64,000 nucleotides of DNA from NCBI GenBank assembly GCA_949987705.1, contig OX465283.1, forward strand, positions 49,762,953 through 49,826,952, written 5' to 3'. Position 1 is the stretch's first letter; the number at the start of each line of letters is the position of its first letter. Position numbers and translations under genes: made by a program. Positions 45,113 through 54,640 of the stretch are shown here, one piece after another. The stretch is from Thereva unica. Its lineage: Eukaryota > Arthropoda > Insecta > Diptera > Therevidae. The notes below the pieces were generated by a model. That model saw nothing but the letters and a program-made list of their open reading frames with translations, did not search any database and was not told the DNA's origin.

Positions 45113-45248
45113 TTCAATAGCTTCATGGCCTTCCTATTGTTTGACAGCTTCGTAAATGTAAATTTGTCATTAAATTGATTCATTACATTTAATGAAAATT
45201 TCAAATTTACGCAGCTGTCAAACCATAGGTAGGCCATGACGCTATTGA
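45113..45248. repeat. 136 bp hairpin
   Basis: TTCAATAGCTTCATGGCCT and its partner AGGCCATGACGCTATTGAA close a ~60 bp-armed inverted repeat with few mismatches, loop near 45180. Possibly a small MITE inside the Helitron. Confidence 0.8.
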
Positions 45249-45255
45249 AACAACT

Positions 45256-45345
45256 GATCCATGGCGGCCGTCTCAAGAGGGCAGGGTACCACTTTCTTCA
45301 CAACGCCCTCAACATGGGCATCAAATGAAAGGGTATGATAAGTTT
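45256..45345 (+). repeat. Duplicated Helitron segment, first copy
   Basis: GATCCATGGCGGCCGTCTCA to the AATGAAAGGGTAT word; repeated at 45732-45808 with a deletion. Confidence 0.8.
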
Positions 45346-45356
45346 GTTTAGTTAGG

Positions 45357-45690
45357 GGGCCTCGGTAGCCTAGGTAGTAAGGCGTCTAACTACTATCCGA
45401 GAGGTCCCGGGTTCGATTCCCGGCCAAGCCCCACGGTCCTTCGCCTTTTCCAATTTCCCACCTACATAACTTTCCTTCTTTCTTCTTCCCTCTTTACATT
45501 CCTGATTCCTAGTCGCAATAGTAATGGTTGGAAGTAGGTGGACTGAAAAATATCTCGGGTAGGTTGTGGCAGTTCCTTCCTTCCCCGACTAGAGCTGCTG
45601 TTCGACATTGCACTCTATATGAGAAAAATAGATTGTCGACAGTATAAAGGGTCTTCCCTGAGACTCTAGTCTTTCACATAAAAAAAAAAG
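45357..45690 (+). mobile_element. tRNA-derived SINE, copy 4
   Basis: Head GGCCTCGGTAGCCTAGGTAG with B box GGTTCGATTCC, body with GACTAGAGCTGCTGTTCGAC, tail TTTCACATAAAAAAAAAA. It lacks about 90 bp of the body present in copies 1 and 2 (the CGATGACATGCGCTT region). It separates the two copies of the duplicated Helitron segment. Confidence 0.88.
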
Positions 45691-45835
45691 TAGAATACAA
45701 TAAGCAATGTAGTATAGCAAATATACCTTTAGATCCATGGCGGCCGTCTCAAGAGGCCGAATTACCACTTTCTTCACAACATGGGTATCTAATGAAAGGG
45801 TATAATTAGTAGAATACAATAAGCAATGTAGTATA
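45691..45835 (+). repeat. Duplicated Helitron segment, second copy and end
   Basis: TAGAATACAATAAGCAATGT occurs at 45691 and again at 45810; between them lies the second copy of GATCCATGGCGGCCGTCTCA. Together with 45256-45345 this is a partial tandem duplication of the Helitron 3' part. Confidence 0.8.
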
Positions 45836-46830
45836 CCGGGTCCCAACTAGTAATGTATATATGTCATAAGAATATATGTATTCTATCGGATAGCTAGGCG
45901 GCCCTCAATAATCCGAATTTTGTGGTTACAACATCCACGACTGTTCTAAACTGACGCTGGTCTCTTTGTGAGATGCCACTCAGTGTGATATAACTTTTTG
46001 TTGGGTTCCTGGACATAGTGGAATTAGGAGAAACTGCAGGACAGATGAGCTTGGTAGGCAGGGAAGGGAACCGAAGTGTACGCCCCACTTAACCCAGATG
46101 AGAATGCCCTTAGTCACCTATAAACTGTCTGTGAGAAAAATCAGCTTAGCTCGAGCCGGGAAGTGAGGAAAAAACTGTCTCCCATCTTCTCCGTACATGT
46201 CCGGCCCCCGCGATGAAAAGAGGGATCTTTCTTGGCACACCTTTCCTTGAGGGATTGAGTGAGCTTACCTCTGTCGCTTTATTAAAAGCCCCAAATGGCC
46301 TGAATATTATCCCAACACTAGAATAGCATCTCAACGGGGCCAATCGTGTGACTAAGTAGGCTCTCTAGTGGGGGAGCAACCACTTCAACCTAGCCTAATT
46401 TTGTTCTCCTCATTTTGTTCATTAACCTCTTTTAACAATTCTTGGAACAGAATTTAAAAGTGCAGCAACAGCGCCCTGAAGTTTATATCAATCACAGCAA
46501 ACATCAATACACAATACAGGGCCATCAGCCTCATTTGCTAGATTTTTTTTCCCGATTTTTGTTTCTTTTGATTCTCGCAGACGAAGGTCTGTGCCTTCAC
46601 TTTTTGAGTAAAATCTCGAGTAACATTTTTTGGGTAAAATTTTATGAAAATCTCGAAGTTAAAATCTCTGGAGACACGGAGAGAAGTAAAATTTCCCCGA
46701 ATTTGTTGCATGAGAAAGTAAAGGGACAGAAATTGGGTAAATTTGTGCAACTTCTTGCACCGGAAGGAATAGTTTGCATTTTTTTTTGTTTTCAAAGTTT
46801 TAAACATTTTTTAATTCTTAATTTCTGAAA

Positions 46831-46881
46831 TTGCGCCCGGTGCAAGTGCACCATTCGCACATATGAAAGCGCCACCCCTGA
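46831..46881 (-). repeat. hAT-like terminus, copy 3
   Basis: Minus strand: CTCAGGGGTGGCGCTTTCAT then GTGCACTTGCACCGGGCGCA, closest to the presumed consensus of the three. A possible partner end (CAGGGCCATCAGCC) lies at 46517, but the flanks do not show a duplication. Confidence 0.5.
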
Positions 46882-48660
46882 GTATAGGTCTGGTTACGGC
46901 TGCACACAACCTTTATTGAGTTCTTTATTACATTATCTCTTAATATAACTAACAAACAAATATCTACAAATAAAATGTTTGCAATCACCAAACCCGACAT
47001 CTTTAACGCCACTATGAGGACTATTATTTTTGTCATAAAAAATAGAAGAAAAACTTATGGAATTTTGTATGTACTAAGTCAAATTCCCCCATAGCCACTG
47101 CTGCACCTTAGCAATTTATTTCTCGATCTACAAGCGGTCTTCAGTGCACGCAAAATTAACTTTACCGCAAAAATGTCGAATTTCATTGCAAAAGTGCACA
47201 TTTATTCGCAACGAATGTCTTCGTTAAAAATATGTACATCTTGTAAATAACTGAAACTGCACCCGGAAACGCCCCCCATTGATTTTATATTTATTTAATT
47301 CGCCGTCAGGCACCTTCTTCCGCATAAAGATGATTACCGATCTGGACATACTCCAAATATTTACAGCCAAACTTATTTTTATTGAAGTGTCATAAAAGTA
47401 TAAAAACATCATAAATTCAGCGTCAATTTCGATATTTTATTCCCCAATAAAGCGGCACCGGGAATTCAAGTTTCAAGGTGATCGAAAAAAAAAACAATCT
47501 GCAGCAACAAAAGTCTTAAAGAAAATTAAAAAGCAAAAAAAATTGTAATAATATAAAAAATTTCACGTAAGGAATTTTCGTTGTGATAAACGTGAAATTG
47601 GCCACCGAGTGAACCTGCACTTCTTCTTTACCCAGGTGACGACAGGCAACGACGACAACGAGTGGCAACCAGTGGAATTGGATAAAATTTTGAAATTCAT
47701 AGCACGTACCACAAAGTGGCAAACTAATAGATAACTTTAGTGGCTTATTGATGGGCTTTAAGTGAAATTACTTTCATTACTTGAAAGAAAGGTCGTAGAA
47801 AGTAAAAATCGGTAGATTGGTGACTTACAAGTGAATTACTTTTTGCGTTACAAGTTTTTGCTTTGGGTTCATGTTGCAAAAGTGTAAACCAATTTTGAAA
47901 TGTTACTTCTGGCGATTGGGATGATTATACCTAGTATAAAGGTGACAAGTTTTCAGTGTAGAAATATTGAGATTAAATCGAAATAGTTTGGGTATCTCGA
48001 GTATTACAAAATGTCTTAGGGATGTTGACAGAGTGCTTAAACAGGCATTTCAGGGAAATTTGAAAAAGATATAGAAATTTAGGTAAATCTGTAACGGTGA
48101 CCTATAACGAATTATATTTAGGCTGTACTTGGTGTACCTGGGTGAAAATATAAGACAGAAAACAGACTGAAAGTTAACTAATTTGTTCAATGTTTAAGAG
48201 CAGCCGGAAAACGAACGGAAACTTCACTTATAGTCCGGGAGCCAACGACATTTTTTGGTGACTCATTTTAACGACGATCAAAGTATGTAATTATCCTCAA
48301 TAAGGTCTAGTTAGTCACGAAAATCGACCACTTACAACCAGTTAGCGAGACAAGGTTTACTGGGAGTATCAACAATACATTGGCGTACCTAAGGGGGGGC
48401 ACCGGGCGGCACATATTTTGGGGCGACGTTTTTTACATTTTGTTATGTAGTTGTAAAAAACATCTTGTTCAACTTATGCAGTATCACTATCAATTTCTAA
48501 GAATTACAAATTACTATATGATTTCGAAGATTTTTCCTCATCGTTAAATCATTGAAGGGTTGAAAATATTACATCTAAAAATTTGGCTCAGATACGGACA
48601 TCAATGTTGCCGACGTCGAGTAGAAGTTCTATGTACTACTAGGTGCTCGATGTTTATTGA
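46882..48660. other. 1.8 kb without recognised elements
   Basis: AT-rich. No protein or RNA gene seen. A GC-rich word at 48385-48430 (GGGGGGCACCGGGCGGC) resembles MITE ends elsewhere but has no partner. Confidence 0.48.
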
Positions 48661-48669
48661 TTGCTTTGT

Positions 48670-48900
48670 AACACTGATACCATCTGATTTTGTTTGTCGT
48701 AGTTCTAAGCTCAGGAGTCTCCCTTTGTAGTACCAGTCCGTTATGTCGTTTGTCATGTCATGTAAGCTTATACCGAGGGTGTAGGTTAGGGTTATGAGGG
48801 TTCGGGAGGGTATTGAAGGAGGTGGTGATGAGCCCTGTATTTGAACTCCTGGATGTTTTAGGAGCTCGGAAATATTGAATGCAAGAGGTTGTTCTATAGT
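48670..48900 (-). repeat. Group C 3' untranslated remnant
   Basis: Parallel to 48926-49100: both have ACCAGTCCGT-ATGTCGTT, a TAAGCTT word, GGTTAG.GG, GATGA.CC and TTGAACTC. It appears to be the 3' tail of another group C copy with no coding part left. Confidence 0.6.
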
Positions 48901-48925
48901 CGAGTTTTTTTTTTATATGAAAAAA

Positions 48926-50300
48926 CCAAGCTTAGATGTAACCCTTTATACTACCAGTCCGTCATGTCGTTCAGTTCATGGTGCAATGTCTAGTAGTAAG
49001 CTTGGTTTGAAGAATAGAGGAGAATAGGAAAGGTTAGAGGGGGCTGGAGGGTGTAGAAGAAAATGACGATGAACCTCACGTTTGAACTCTAAGGTGTTAC
49101 GGGGGCTGTAGGGTATGGGGGTGAGCCGAGCGGGCTAGTTTGCGTTGCGGGAAAAGTATTGCCGTGCAGGCAAGAGGTCCGGAATTTCAGTGGAACAGTC
49201 GCCATAGTAATAGCGATAAAGTATGGGTGGGTTAAGGTGTCTATGGAGGCGCGAAAGGGGCCATCACCAATGAGTTTGAGGGCACGATTTTGCACCTTGT
49301 CGAGACAACCCAAGGTGGTTTTTGGGGCGCCTGCCCAGATATGCGAGTTGTATTCGAGGCGCGGCCGAATGTAGGATTTGTATATTGTAGCCAATGCGGC
49401 TGGCTGGAGGAGGAACTTGCATCTCTTGAGAAATCCAAGGCATTGGGAGGCTATGTGATCATTCCATCGCAGATGCTCCGTTAAATTTACCCCTAGGATG
49501 TTGAAAGTTGAGTCAGCCGTTAGATTCTCTTTATCCACTGAGATAGGAGGAAGGTCGGTACAATTTTTGTTGGAGATCAGACAGTGCTTCGTTTTTGTGG
49601 CATTGAATTCGACGCGGTTCATTTCGCCCCAATGAAGAATCGATTCGATATCCCGGTTGATCGAAGTCGACATCAGTTGACGGTGGTAAAGGCAAGGTCT
49701 GGCACGTGCTTGTCTTATATTGTCGAAGGAGTAAGAGAAATTCAGAGTACCGTCATCAGCGAAGCAGTGAAGTGGGTTGGAGGGGATTGAGAGCAGATCA
49801 TTAATGAAGATTAGAAAAAGTGCGGGTGAGAGAATTGACCCCTGGGGAACTCCGGCCGAGATGACATGTGGGTTGGATTCGACGCCGTCCAATACTACCT
49901 TGATTGAAAGGCCTGAAAGAAAGCTCTTAATCCAGTTCCTTAGAACTAAGTGTATACCAATAGCTTGGAGTTTATTCAGCAGAGCTGGGTGCCATACTCT
50001 GTCAAAAGCCTTTGATATATCTAGAGCAACCAGACTAGACTCGCCAAAGCTGTGAATGCTTTAATACGCTCGGTTAAACACACAAGTAGATCGCCAGTAG
50101 ACCATTTAAATCTGAAGCCGTATTGCCTGTCGTGTATAATTTGGTTGGATTCTAGATATTTCATCAGCTTTTTATTGATTATTGTCTCCATGATTTTAGA
50201 GAAAACAGAAGTAATTGCTATTGGGCGGTAGTTTAAGGGGTCGCTGGCTTCACCTTTTTTTGGGATTGGCTGAACATGGGCTAGTTTCCAAGAGTCGGGT
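48926..50300 (-). pseudogene. Group C (jockey/CR1 group) retrotransposon, RT and C-terminus
   Basis: The 267-codon minus-strand frame 49089-49892 starts in the RT palm (SAGVPQGSILSPALFLIFIN), has the catalytic FADD in LHCFADDGTLNFSYS, RVEFNATKTKHCLIS and LGVNLTEHLRWNDHI of the thumb, and YIRPRLEYNSHIWAGAPKTT of the C-terminal domain, ending at 49089. Upstream (49893-50300) other frames give the fingers and first acid (ALVASLDISKAFDRVWH-like, read across frame changes). 3' UTR to about 48926, followed by an A-rich tail on the minus strand. The 5' half with endonuclease is missing. Confidence 0.87.
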
Positions 50301-50359
50301 GTCCAAGAGTGTTCTATTTAAAAACGAATTACTAGTTTGCAATGTGCATGAAAGGGTGA

Positions 50360-50582
50360 GTTGCAGGTGAACGTGGAGGCAGGAGAGCGTTTATTTCGTA
50401 GGAATAATATTTCGTGATAATAGCGATATAATTTGGTCTGTGCGGCTACATTTTTACCGTGATTCAAGTGGTCCTTGGAGGAACAAACCGCGTCGTAATT
50501 TTGAGAGCCTTTTTTGTACTTTATCTAACCACGCTACGGTGGTTATCAAAGCTCCACCAAAAATGAGAGAGTTGTACTCGAT
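50360..50582 (-). pseudogene. Second group C copy, 3' piece
   Basis: The minus-strand frame has YNSLIFGGALITTVAWLDKV then QKRLSKLRR, the C-terminal RT region equivalent to 49160-49350. It breaks at 50582 at the RTE insertion and resumes at 53863. Confidence 0.82.
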
Positions 50583-53500
50583 GGGGGGCGAACGGCTAAC
50601 AAAGACCTTGGAAGGTGGTGACACCCAATTTGTCACTACTGTAAAAATCCGAGAAGATCCACTGCATACAAACACCTAGCAGACCTGTTAGCAAGTCCTA
50701 ATCCCACCTCCCCGCGGTGCCCCCTGGGGTACTTCTTCGGAAGGAGCTAACGGGAGACGGGCGAATGGCGAGCTCTCTGCGCCACAAAACAGAGTTTTAA
50801 GTCGGTTGGGCTGAGGGTTAGCAACCCGCTCCCATAAAAAACACCATTGCTACGAATCGGCAAACAATGCCTCGGAACCGGATTGACAACACGACGACGA
50901 CCTTTGCTTTTCGAACAAGGACAACGAATCGGATCATGGAATGTGAGAACAATGCTTGCTGAGGGACGGCTGGATGAAGTCCTCAACGAGATGAATCGAT
51001 ATAAAATCAAGATCATGGGACTTAGCGAGACCAGATGGCCCGATGCGGGGGAACATATCTGCCCAAATGGTGAGTCCTTCTTATATTCTGGGAGAAATGA
51101 AACTGAAAGCCGTAGGAGTGGCGTTGGCGTAATACTCACCAAAGAAGCCAGGTCCAGCCTCATTAGCTGGTCACCAGTTTCTGAGAGGATTATTACCGTG
51201 CGCCTGCGTACCAGGCTAAGAAGTACTACGGTAGTCCAATGCTATGCTCCAACTGAAGACGCAGAAGATGACATCAAAGACGAGTTCTATATGCGACTGA
51301 ATGAGGTTTTTCGCTCTATTCCAAGGGGAGACATCATTGTATTAATGGGTGACTTAAACGCACAAATCGGCCGCGACAACACCGGTCTTGAACAAACAAT
51401 TGGAAAACAAGGCCTAAGCCAAGTTACCAATAACAATGGTGAGCTTTTCGTTGACTTTTGTAGTTCCCATCAACTAATGGTAGGTGGAACTTACTTTTGC
51501 CACAAGAAGATACACAAAGAGACCTGGGTATCACCCGATGGTAGAACGAGAAATCAGATAGATCACGTGGCCGTCAGCCGCAGATGGAGAACCATTCTGG
51601 AGGATGTCAGGAGCTTCAGGGGAGCGGACACTGGAAGCGACCACCATTTGGTAGTAGCAACTATTCGCCTTAGAATCGCTGCAATCAGAAACGTTCAACG
51701 CGATGTTATAAACCGTAGACGGTTTAACGTTGACCTTCTGCAGGAGACCGCTAAAAAGCGAGAATTTGCTGGAAACCTGCAGCAAATATTAAACCAGCAA
51801 ACCGTTTCTGACGACACAAATATTGAAGAGCTGTGGAGTAGAACAAAGGGCGCTATATGGACGGCTGCGGAAACGAGCGTCGGTTATGTCCAGAGAAACA
51901 TGCAACATTGGATCTCGGACACTACCTGGCAAAAAATAGAACGCAGGAGGGCCCTCAAAAATAACGTAAACTCTACAAGCGACCCGGAAAGACGTCACCA
52001 ACTTGAACGGGAATATTCCCAATTACACCGGGAAGTAAAGAGAAGTGTGCGGCGTGATAAAAGGCAGCAGATAAATGAGCTCGCAGAAAAAGCGGAAAAC
52101 GCGGCAAACACAGGCAACAGTAAAGTGCTGTACCAAATTACTAAACAGCTCTCGGGAAAGCACTCTACTAAAAAGCATGCCGTAAAGAGTGCGGATGGGA
52201 GGCTGCTGTGCAGCGACGAGGAGCAACTCCAAAGATGGAGAGATTACTTCTTCGCCGCCCTGAATGGTTCACTTGCACAGGAACCTCAGGAAAACAGCAA
52301 CAATGCACAGCCGATAAGAATCAACACCCGGGCCCCATCCAAGACGGAAATAGTAACCGCAATTCATGCGATGGCCAATGGTAAAGCAGCTGGAAAAGAT
52401 GGCATCCCGGCAGAATTGTTGAAAGCCGATTCAAGCCTCATAGCAGATGCGCTTCAGCCAATCCTGGAAATAGCATGGAACACCTGTACCTTTCCGGAGG
52501 ATTGGACGGAAGGTATCATAGTCAAAATACCAAAAAAGGGGGACCTAACAATATGCGACAACTGGAGAGGCATCTGTCTATTATCTACTGTGGGTAAAAT
52601 CTTGTCCCACGTTATATTATCAAGGATAAGAGAGGCAGTAGACCGAACGCTTAGAAGGCAGCAGGCCGGATTCAGGAAGGGCCGCTCATGTATAGACCAT
52701 ATTAACACCTTGAGAATCATAGTGGAGCAGTCTACTGAATTCCGATCCCCCCTTTACCTAGCTTTCGTAGATTATGAGAAAGCGTTCGACTCGGTTAATA
52801 GGAGCTTTATATGGCAGGCATTACGGCGACGTGGACTGCCTGATAAAATAATAGAATTGATAAAAGCCCTTTACAACAATTCCAAATGCAGAGTTCTCCA
52901 TAATGGAAAATTATCCGACAGCTTCGAGGTGAATTCAGGAGTACGACAAGGATGTCTACTTTCGCCATTACTATTTCTTATAGTAATAAATGACATCCTT
53001 GTCGACGCTCTAGATAATAGAACAGGCGGCATACAATGGGGTTTGCTAGACCGCCTTAAGGACCTCGACTACGCGGATGATATCTGTTTGCTAGCCCACA
53101 GACATCAGGAGCTAAAAAACATGTTAAACAATTTGGCAACAGAAAGTAGTCTAGCAGGCTTAAGGCTGAATCCGAACAAAACCAAAGAAATGCGGATAAA
53201 TGCAAACACACTTGAACGAACTGCGCTGAATAACCGTGACGTGGAACTGGTAGATAAATTCTGCTACCTCGGTAGCATTATTACCGAAAATGGCGGTACA
53301 GAAGAAGACGTCAGTTCCAGAATAAATAAAGCACGAGGCGCATATGCATGCCTGTTCCGCATATGGAGATCAACGGAGATCTCAACTAACACCAAATTGC
53401 GGCTGTTCAACTCCAACGTTAAGGCAGTTCTTTTGTACGGTTGCGAAACATGGAAAGTCACCCAATTCATCACAGGGCGCCTACAAGTCTTCATCAACAG

Positions 53501-53862
53501 ATGCTTGCGTCGTATCCTAAAACTCCGCTGGCCAGATAGAATTTCAAATGAAGAGCTATGGCGCCGTGCCGGCCAAGAAAGGATAGACGACCAAATCAGG
53601 CGAAGGAAATGGAATTGGGTTGGCCACACCTTGCGACGCGATAACGAAAACCTAGCCAAACAGGCCCTTGACTGGAACCCGCAAGGATCCCGTCGAGTTG
53701 GAAGACCTAGAACAACGTGGAGGAGGACCCTACTAGCAGAGGCCGCAACAACTGGGAGATCCTGGTCAGAGCTGAGAGCTGTCGCGCAAAACAGAGTCCG
53801 CTGGAGGGCAACTGTTTCCGCCCTATGTCCCATGAGGGATTAAAGGGGCACAAAGAAGAAGA
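50583..53862 (+). mobile_element. RTE-like non-LTR retrotransposon, apparently recent
   Basis: 3.28 kb with an intact 998-codon frame, a ~255 bp 5' segment and a 19 bp 3' segment ending GGGGCACAAAGAAGAAGA. TACTCGAT occurs at 50575-50582 and 53863-53870 and the interrupted group C element continues on both sides, so this is a clean insertion with an 8 bp target duplication. Short 3' UTR with simple repeats and one ORF are RTE traits. Other fragments of the family lie at 24376, 31680 and 40720. Confidence 0.92.
50847..53843 (+). CDS. RTE-like endonuclease-reverse transcriptase polyprotein
   Basis: An intact 998-residue protein that would nick target DNA and reverse-transcribe its own RNA there. 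APE-type endonuclease, residues ~28-275: GSWNVRTM, catalytic E61 in GLSETRWP, D169/N171 in MGDLNAQIGRD, QIDH 237-240, SDHH 264-267. RT, ~500-800: KAAGKDGIPAELL, NWRGICLLSTVGKIL, first acid in VDYEKAFDSVNR (~641-652), SGVRQGCLLSPLLF (~697-710), catalytic YADD 742-745. C-terminal region has WVGHTLRR and GRPRTTWRR, usual for this family. All catalytic motifs are present. The frame opens after a stop at 50835 but its first ATG codes residue 36, inside the first endonuclease strand; the listed start is a TTG, so the true start is unclear. Ends with TAA at 53841. Confidence 0.93.
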   Translation: MLRIGKQCLGTGLTTRRRPLLFEQGQRIGSWNVRTMLAEGRLDEVLNEMNRYKIKIMGLSETRWPDAGEHICPNGESFLYSGRNETESRRSGVGVILTKEARSSLISWSPVSERIITVRLRTRLRSTTVVQCYAPTEDAEDDIKDEFYMRLNEVFRSIPRGDIIVLMGDLNAQIGRDNTGLEQTIGKQGLSQVTNNNGELFVDFCSSHQLMVGGTYFCHKKIHKETWVSPDGRTRNQIDHVAVSRRWRTILEDVRSFRGADTGSDHHLVVATIRLRIAAIRNVQRDVINRRRFNVDLLQETAKKREFAGNLQQILNQQTVSDDTNIEELWSRTKGAIWTAAETSVGYVQRNMQHWISDTTWQKIERRRALKNNVNSTSDPERRHQLEREYSQLHREVKRSVRRDKRQQINELAEKAENAANTGNSKVLYQITKQLSGKHSTKKHAVKSADGRLLCSDEEQLQRWRDYFFAALNGSLAQEPQENSNNAQPIRINTRAPSKTEIVTAIHAMANGKAAGKDGIPAELLKADSSLIADALQPILEIAWNTCTFPEDWTEGIIVKIPKKGDLTICDNWRGICLLSTVGKILSHVILSRIREAVDRTLRRQQAGFRKGRSCIDHINTLRIIVEQSTEFRSPLYLAFVDYEKAFDSVNRSFIWQALRRRGLPDKIIELIKALYNNSKCRVLHNGKLSDSFEVNSGVRQGCLLSPLLFLIVINDILVDALDNRTGGIQWGLLDRLKDLDYADDICLLAHRHQELKNMLNNLATESSLAGLRLNPNKTKEMRINANTLERTALNNRDVELVDKFCYLGSIITENGGTEEDVSSRINKARGAYACLFRIWRSTEISTNTKLRLFNSNVKAVLLYGCETWKVTQFITGRLQVFINRCLRRILKLRWPDRISNEELWRRAGQERIDDQIRRRKWNWVGHTLRRDNENLAKQALDWNPQGSRRVGRPRTTWRRTLLAEAATTGRSWSELRAVAQNRVRWRATVSALCPMRD

Positions 53863-54285
53863 TACTCGATAGGCCGAATGTAGGAGAAGGACCTTACACC
53901 TCTTAATAAATCTCAAGCACTGGGATGCTTTTTTGGTGATTTGGAGAGGTGGTCCTCCCATCGCAAGTCTTTAGCTAATGTCACGTCTGAGATGTTAAGG
54001 GATGGATCGGTATTAGTTCAATACGTCCCACTTACACGTGTTTCGGGTTTTATTGGAAATAAGACAGTTTGGCGGGGTTGATTTTTGACACGATTCTTGC
54101 TTCGCCAATCTAGAATGAGTTCATTGTCTTTATTTATAGAGCTGGACATTAGTTCGCGATCAGCAAGACTTGATCTGCGATGTACTTGTGTTGCACTGTC
54201 GAAGCCGCAAGAGTAACGCAAGGTACCACCGTACCACATGCTTAGAAGTGGGTTGGAGGGGGTTGAGTGTAGGTCTTATAAGTAC
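53863..54285 (-). pseudogene. Second group C copy, 5' piece
   Basis: Nucleotide match to 49360-49800 of the first group C copy (AGGCCGAATGTAGGA, ATTTGGAGAGGTGGTCCTCC-like and GGACATTAGTTCGCGATCAG-like words). Encodes the RT region between catalytic box and C-terminal domain, with stops. Continues from 50582. Confidence 0.8.
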
Positions 54286-54289
54286 TAAT

Positions 54290-54529
54290 GGCTAATGACC
54301 CATTTTTTTTTTTTTTATGTGGTAGTGCTAACAACACAAGCATATTTGTCCAAGCATCTTTTTGGCGCAAGCATAATAAGATCACTAGAAAAGCAGTCAT
54401 AAATTTGATTTTTTTTATAAAAAAATCAGTAAGATTTGTGAAGAAGCCCAGAAAGGAAAGAAAGAATCTCAAAAAAAAAGAAAAAAAAAATAGAAAAAGA
54501 AGACGCTGAAAGACGTCAAAGAAGCAACG
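54290..54529. other. Poly-T and poly-A rich stretch
   Basis: Runs of T at 54303-54316 and of A at 54471-54490; probably retroelement tails. Nothing else seen. Confidence 0.4.
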
Positions 54530-54640
54530 GTGAAGCTACAAACAAGAAATTAGAAGGCACAGATGGAGTCTCAGCTGAACTGCTCAAAGCCAACATTGAC
54601 GTAATGAACAGAGATATTGCATTCTATTTTAGATAAAATG
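54530..54640 (+). pseudogene. Endonuclease-RT linker scrap (group E-like)
   Basis: Words NKKLEGTDGVSAELLKANID match the finger region GK..GTDGVPAELLK of group E/B-type RTs. About 110 bp only. Confidence 0.55.

Larger units (their letters stand above)
44920..45850 (+). mobile_element. Non-autonomous Helitron with SINE inside
   Basis: Begins TCTCCTGTCACAGTGTTTG, followed by CTCCTCCGAAACGGGTTGAC and TATGAAATTTTTTGTGTATA, words typical of insect Helitrons, and ends with CCGGGTCCCAACTAG. It lies between A (44919) and T (45851). Removing 44920-45850 leaves the reading frame of the RNase H fragment continuous, which confirms both ends. No Rep/helicase. The interior contains a hairpin (45113-45248), a SINE and a duplicated segment. 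Confidence 0.87.
44735..46400 (+). pseudogene. Group F RNase H and C-terminus, split by a Helitron
   Basis: Plus-strand words give an RNase H start: YTDASKTGNTVSCGIFSETL with the first acid, then NVVQAEVTAIWETLEWLK with the glutamate, interrupted at 44919; after 45850 the frame resumes with SDS..AALN (third acid), then a GHSGI..NCRTDELGR block and the C-terminal CPAPAMKRGIFLGTPFLEGL. Such C-terminal RNase H domains occur in LOA/I/R1-type elements, where they remove RNA from the hybrid. Stops and frameshifts occur in the second part; RT is absent. Confidence 0.8.
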
